DNA of 6,814 bases from Armatimonadota bacterium. Its GTDB lineage: Bacteria > Armatimonadota > Zipacnadia > Zipacnadales > JABUFB01. The position numbers and the translations under genes were made by a program. The first letter of the stretch is position 1. The number at the start of each line of letters is the position of its first letter. Under the pieces are notes generated by a model, which saw only the letters and a program-made list of their open reading frames with translations, ran no database searches and was not told the origin of the DNA. The DNA is taken from positions 1 to 6,814 of the forward strand of contig JAGPGE010000330.1 of NCBI GenBank assembly GCA_018056145.1. The letters run 5' to 3'. Positions 6,415 to 6,814 of this stretch are shown here, piece by piece.

Positions 6415-6489
6415 TGGTGGACCAGGGGGGATTCGAACCCCCGACCTTCTCCATGCCAAGGAGACGCGCTCCCCCTGCGCCACTGGCCC
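6415..6489 (-). tRNA. tRNA-Ala (anticodon GGC)
   Basis: The minus strand folds into a complete cloverleaf. The acceptor stem GGGCCAG/CTGGTCC has one G-U pair; the D stem is GCGC/GCGC with a seven-base G-rich loop; the anticodon stem is TCTCC/GGAGA with loop TTGGCAT (anticodon GGC, reading GCC, alanine). The variable loop has five bases, and the T arm GGGGG-TTCGAAT-CCCCC carries the canonical TTCGAAT. The discriminator base is A and the CCA end is encoded (6415-6417). Length is 75 bases including CCA. It has its own promoter (6503-6532) and terminator (6365-6396). One inconsistency: bacterial tRNA-Ala normally carries a G3-U70 identity pair, and the G-U pair here is at exactly that position (3-70), which supports alanine identity. 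Confidence 0.95.
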
Positions 6490-6502
6490 ACCGACGGAGG
6501 GC

Positions 6503-6532
6503 AGTATATCAGGCTGACGCGCCCGGCGTCAA
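6503..6532 (-). promoter_or_regulatory. Sigma70-type promoter of the tRNA-Ala gene
   Basis: On the minus strand TTGACG (6527-6532) and TATACT (6503-6508) are separated by 18 bases, close to the housekeeping consensus (TTGACA-17-TATAAT). The expected start, about seven bases past the -10 box, falls near 6496 and gives a leader of only ~7 bases before the mature tRNA 5' end. This is normal for a strongly expressed stable RNA. No second promoter of similar quality was seen for the downstream protein genes. Confidence 0.8.
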
Positions 6533-6719
6533 GCGCAGTTTGGTCTCCAGCGTTCGCGGTCGCGGATCAGCACATACGCCGGAGGAAGGCGCCCGCAGGT
6601 GCGAGAAGGTTACCAGCCGAACGTAGAGGTTCGCGTTGCTCGCACGGAAGGGCAAGGCTCACTTCACCGGGTAGCCCTGCCTCTCAGTCATGGCCCATGC
6701 AGTCAGAAGGAGACGACCA
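6533..6719. other. Divergent intergenic region with possible RNA structure
   Basis: No convincing gene is seen here. The region lies between the tRNA promoter (leftward) and the gene starting at 6720 (rightward) and should hold the rightward promoter, but no clear -10/-35 pair was found. It contains a nested inverted repeat: outer arms 6599-6605 and 6639-6645 (gtgcgag/ctcgcac), inner arms 6618-6622 and 6629-6633 (cgaac/gttcg). Five-base arms at 6649-6653 and 6674-6678 (agggc/gccct) follow. This could be a structured 5' leader, or chance pairing in GC-rich DNA. Confidence 0.3.
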
Positions 6720-6814
6720 ATGATCACTCTCACGGAACGCGCTGGCGGGGGACTGAATGCGCCCCTTCGTGACTCAATCCTTTTCCTGGCCATTGCGGCG
6801 CTTGCCCTGTGGCT
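6720..6814 (+). CDS. N-terminal fragment of a probable membrane protein (3' end outside window)
   Basis: An ATG at 6720 has a strong ribosome-binding site, AAGGAG (6707-6712), seven bases upstream. The frame is open for 31 codons to the window edge. The peptide starts with a short polar segment (MITLTERAGGGLNAPLRD) and then turns strongly hydrophobic (SILFLAIAALALW), which looks like a first transmembrane helix. A polytopic protein of the surface-polysaccharide neighbourhood, such as an O-antigen ligase/polymerase, would fit the SLBB exporter on the other side. This is a guess from context, because too little sequence is present to assign a family. Confidence 0.6.
   Translation, partial: MITLTERAGGGLNAPLRDSILFLAIAALALW

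Noticed and set aside
626..6489. The pilus operon as a genomic island integrated at the tRNA-Ala 3' end
   Set aside because: The orientation would fit, because the operon lies past the tRNA 3' end. However, no copy of the tRNA 3' sequence is visible at the other end (626-731), there is no integrase or transposase in the window, and composition looks uniform.
6339..6491. N-terminal extension of the exported hypothetical protein to an ATG at 6491
   Set aside because: The extra 51 codons are a translation of the tRNA-Ala gene and its terminator. The signal peptide begins naturally at GTG 6338.
6184..6723. + strand open frame of 179 codons across the tRNA region
   Set aside because: It runs antisense through the exported-protein gene, the terminator, the tRNA and the promoter. 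There is no family-like sequence and the overlap with RNA features rules it out.

Overview
The window is a high-GC bacterial segment (roughly 60% or more by eye) with tightly packed genes. The lineage cannot be fixed from sequence alone. The three PilT-type ATPases carry a 'VFPP(x)QQQQ(I/V)R' type motif, which I associate with non-proteobacterial PilT proteins rather than the proteobacterial 'FPAEEK' form. Together with the high GC and the accessory proteins, this points to something like Armatimonadota, Chloroflexota or another deep-branching phylum, at low confidence.

Layout. At the left edge (2-625, + strand) is the 3' part of a polysaccharide-export protein with SLBB domains. A strong hairpin (661-692) lies in the convergent gap. 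From 6489 down to 732 everything reads on the minus strand: a tRNA-Ala(GGC) gene with its own near-consensus promoter and intrinsic terminator, then five closely spaced genes. In transcription order these are (1) a small signal-peptide/C-terminal-anchor protein of unknown function, (2) a PilU-like ATPase, (3) a PilT-family ATPase, (4) a more canonical PilT ATPase, and (5) a six-helix membrane protein with a cysteine-rich 'two-CW' domain. Beyond a 230-bp divergent intergenic region, a + strand gene for a probable membrane protein begins at 6720 and runs off the right edge.

How it fits together. PilT and PilU are hexameric ATPases that power type IV pilus retraction. Three diverged paralogs in tandem, with no PilB, PilC, PilM or pilin in view, look like a dedicated retraction or regulation module. 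The unknown bitopic protein and the two-CW membrane protein bracket the ATPases and are candidate accessory or sensory partners. This is inferred from gene order only. The flanking SLBB exporter suggests a surface-polysaccharide neighbourhood, so pilus and exopolysaccharide functions adjoin here.

Most notable points: the three-ATPase array with different low-complexity tails; a two-CW cysteine cluster in a polytopic protein inside a pilus operon; a 54/56-base match between two of the ATPase genes; a TTG start supported by a ribosome-binding site; and an operon head squeezed directly against a tRNA terminator with no clear promoter of its own.
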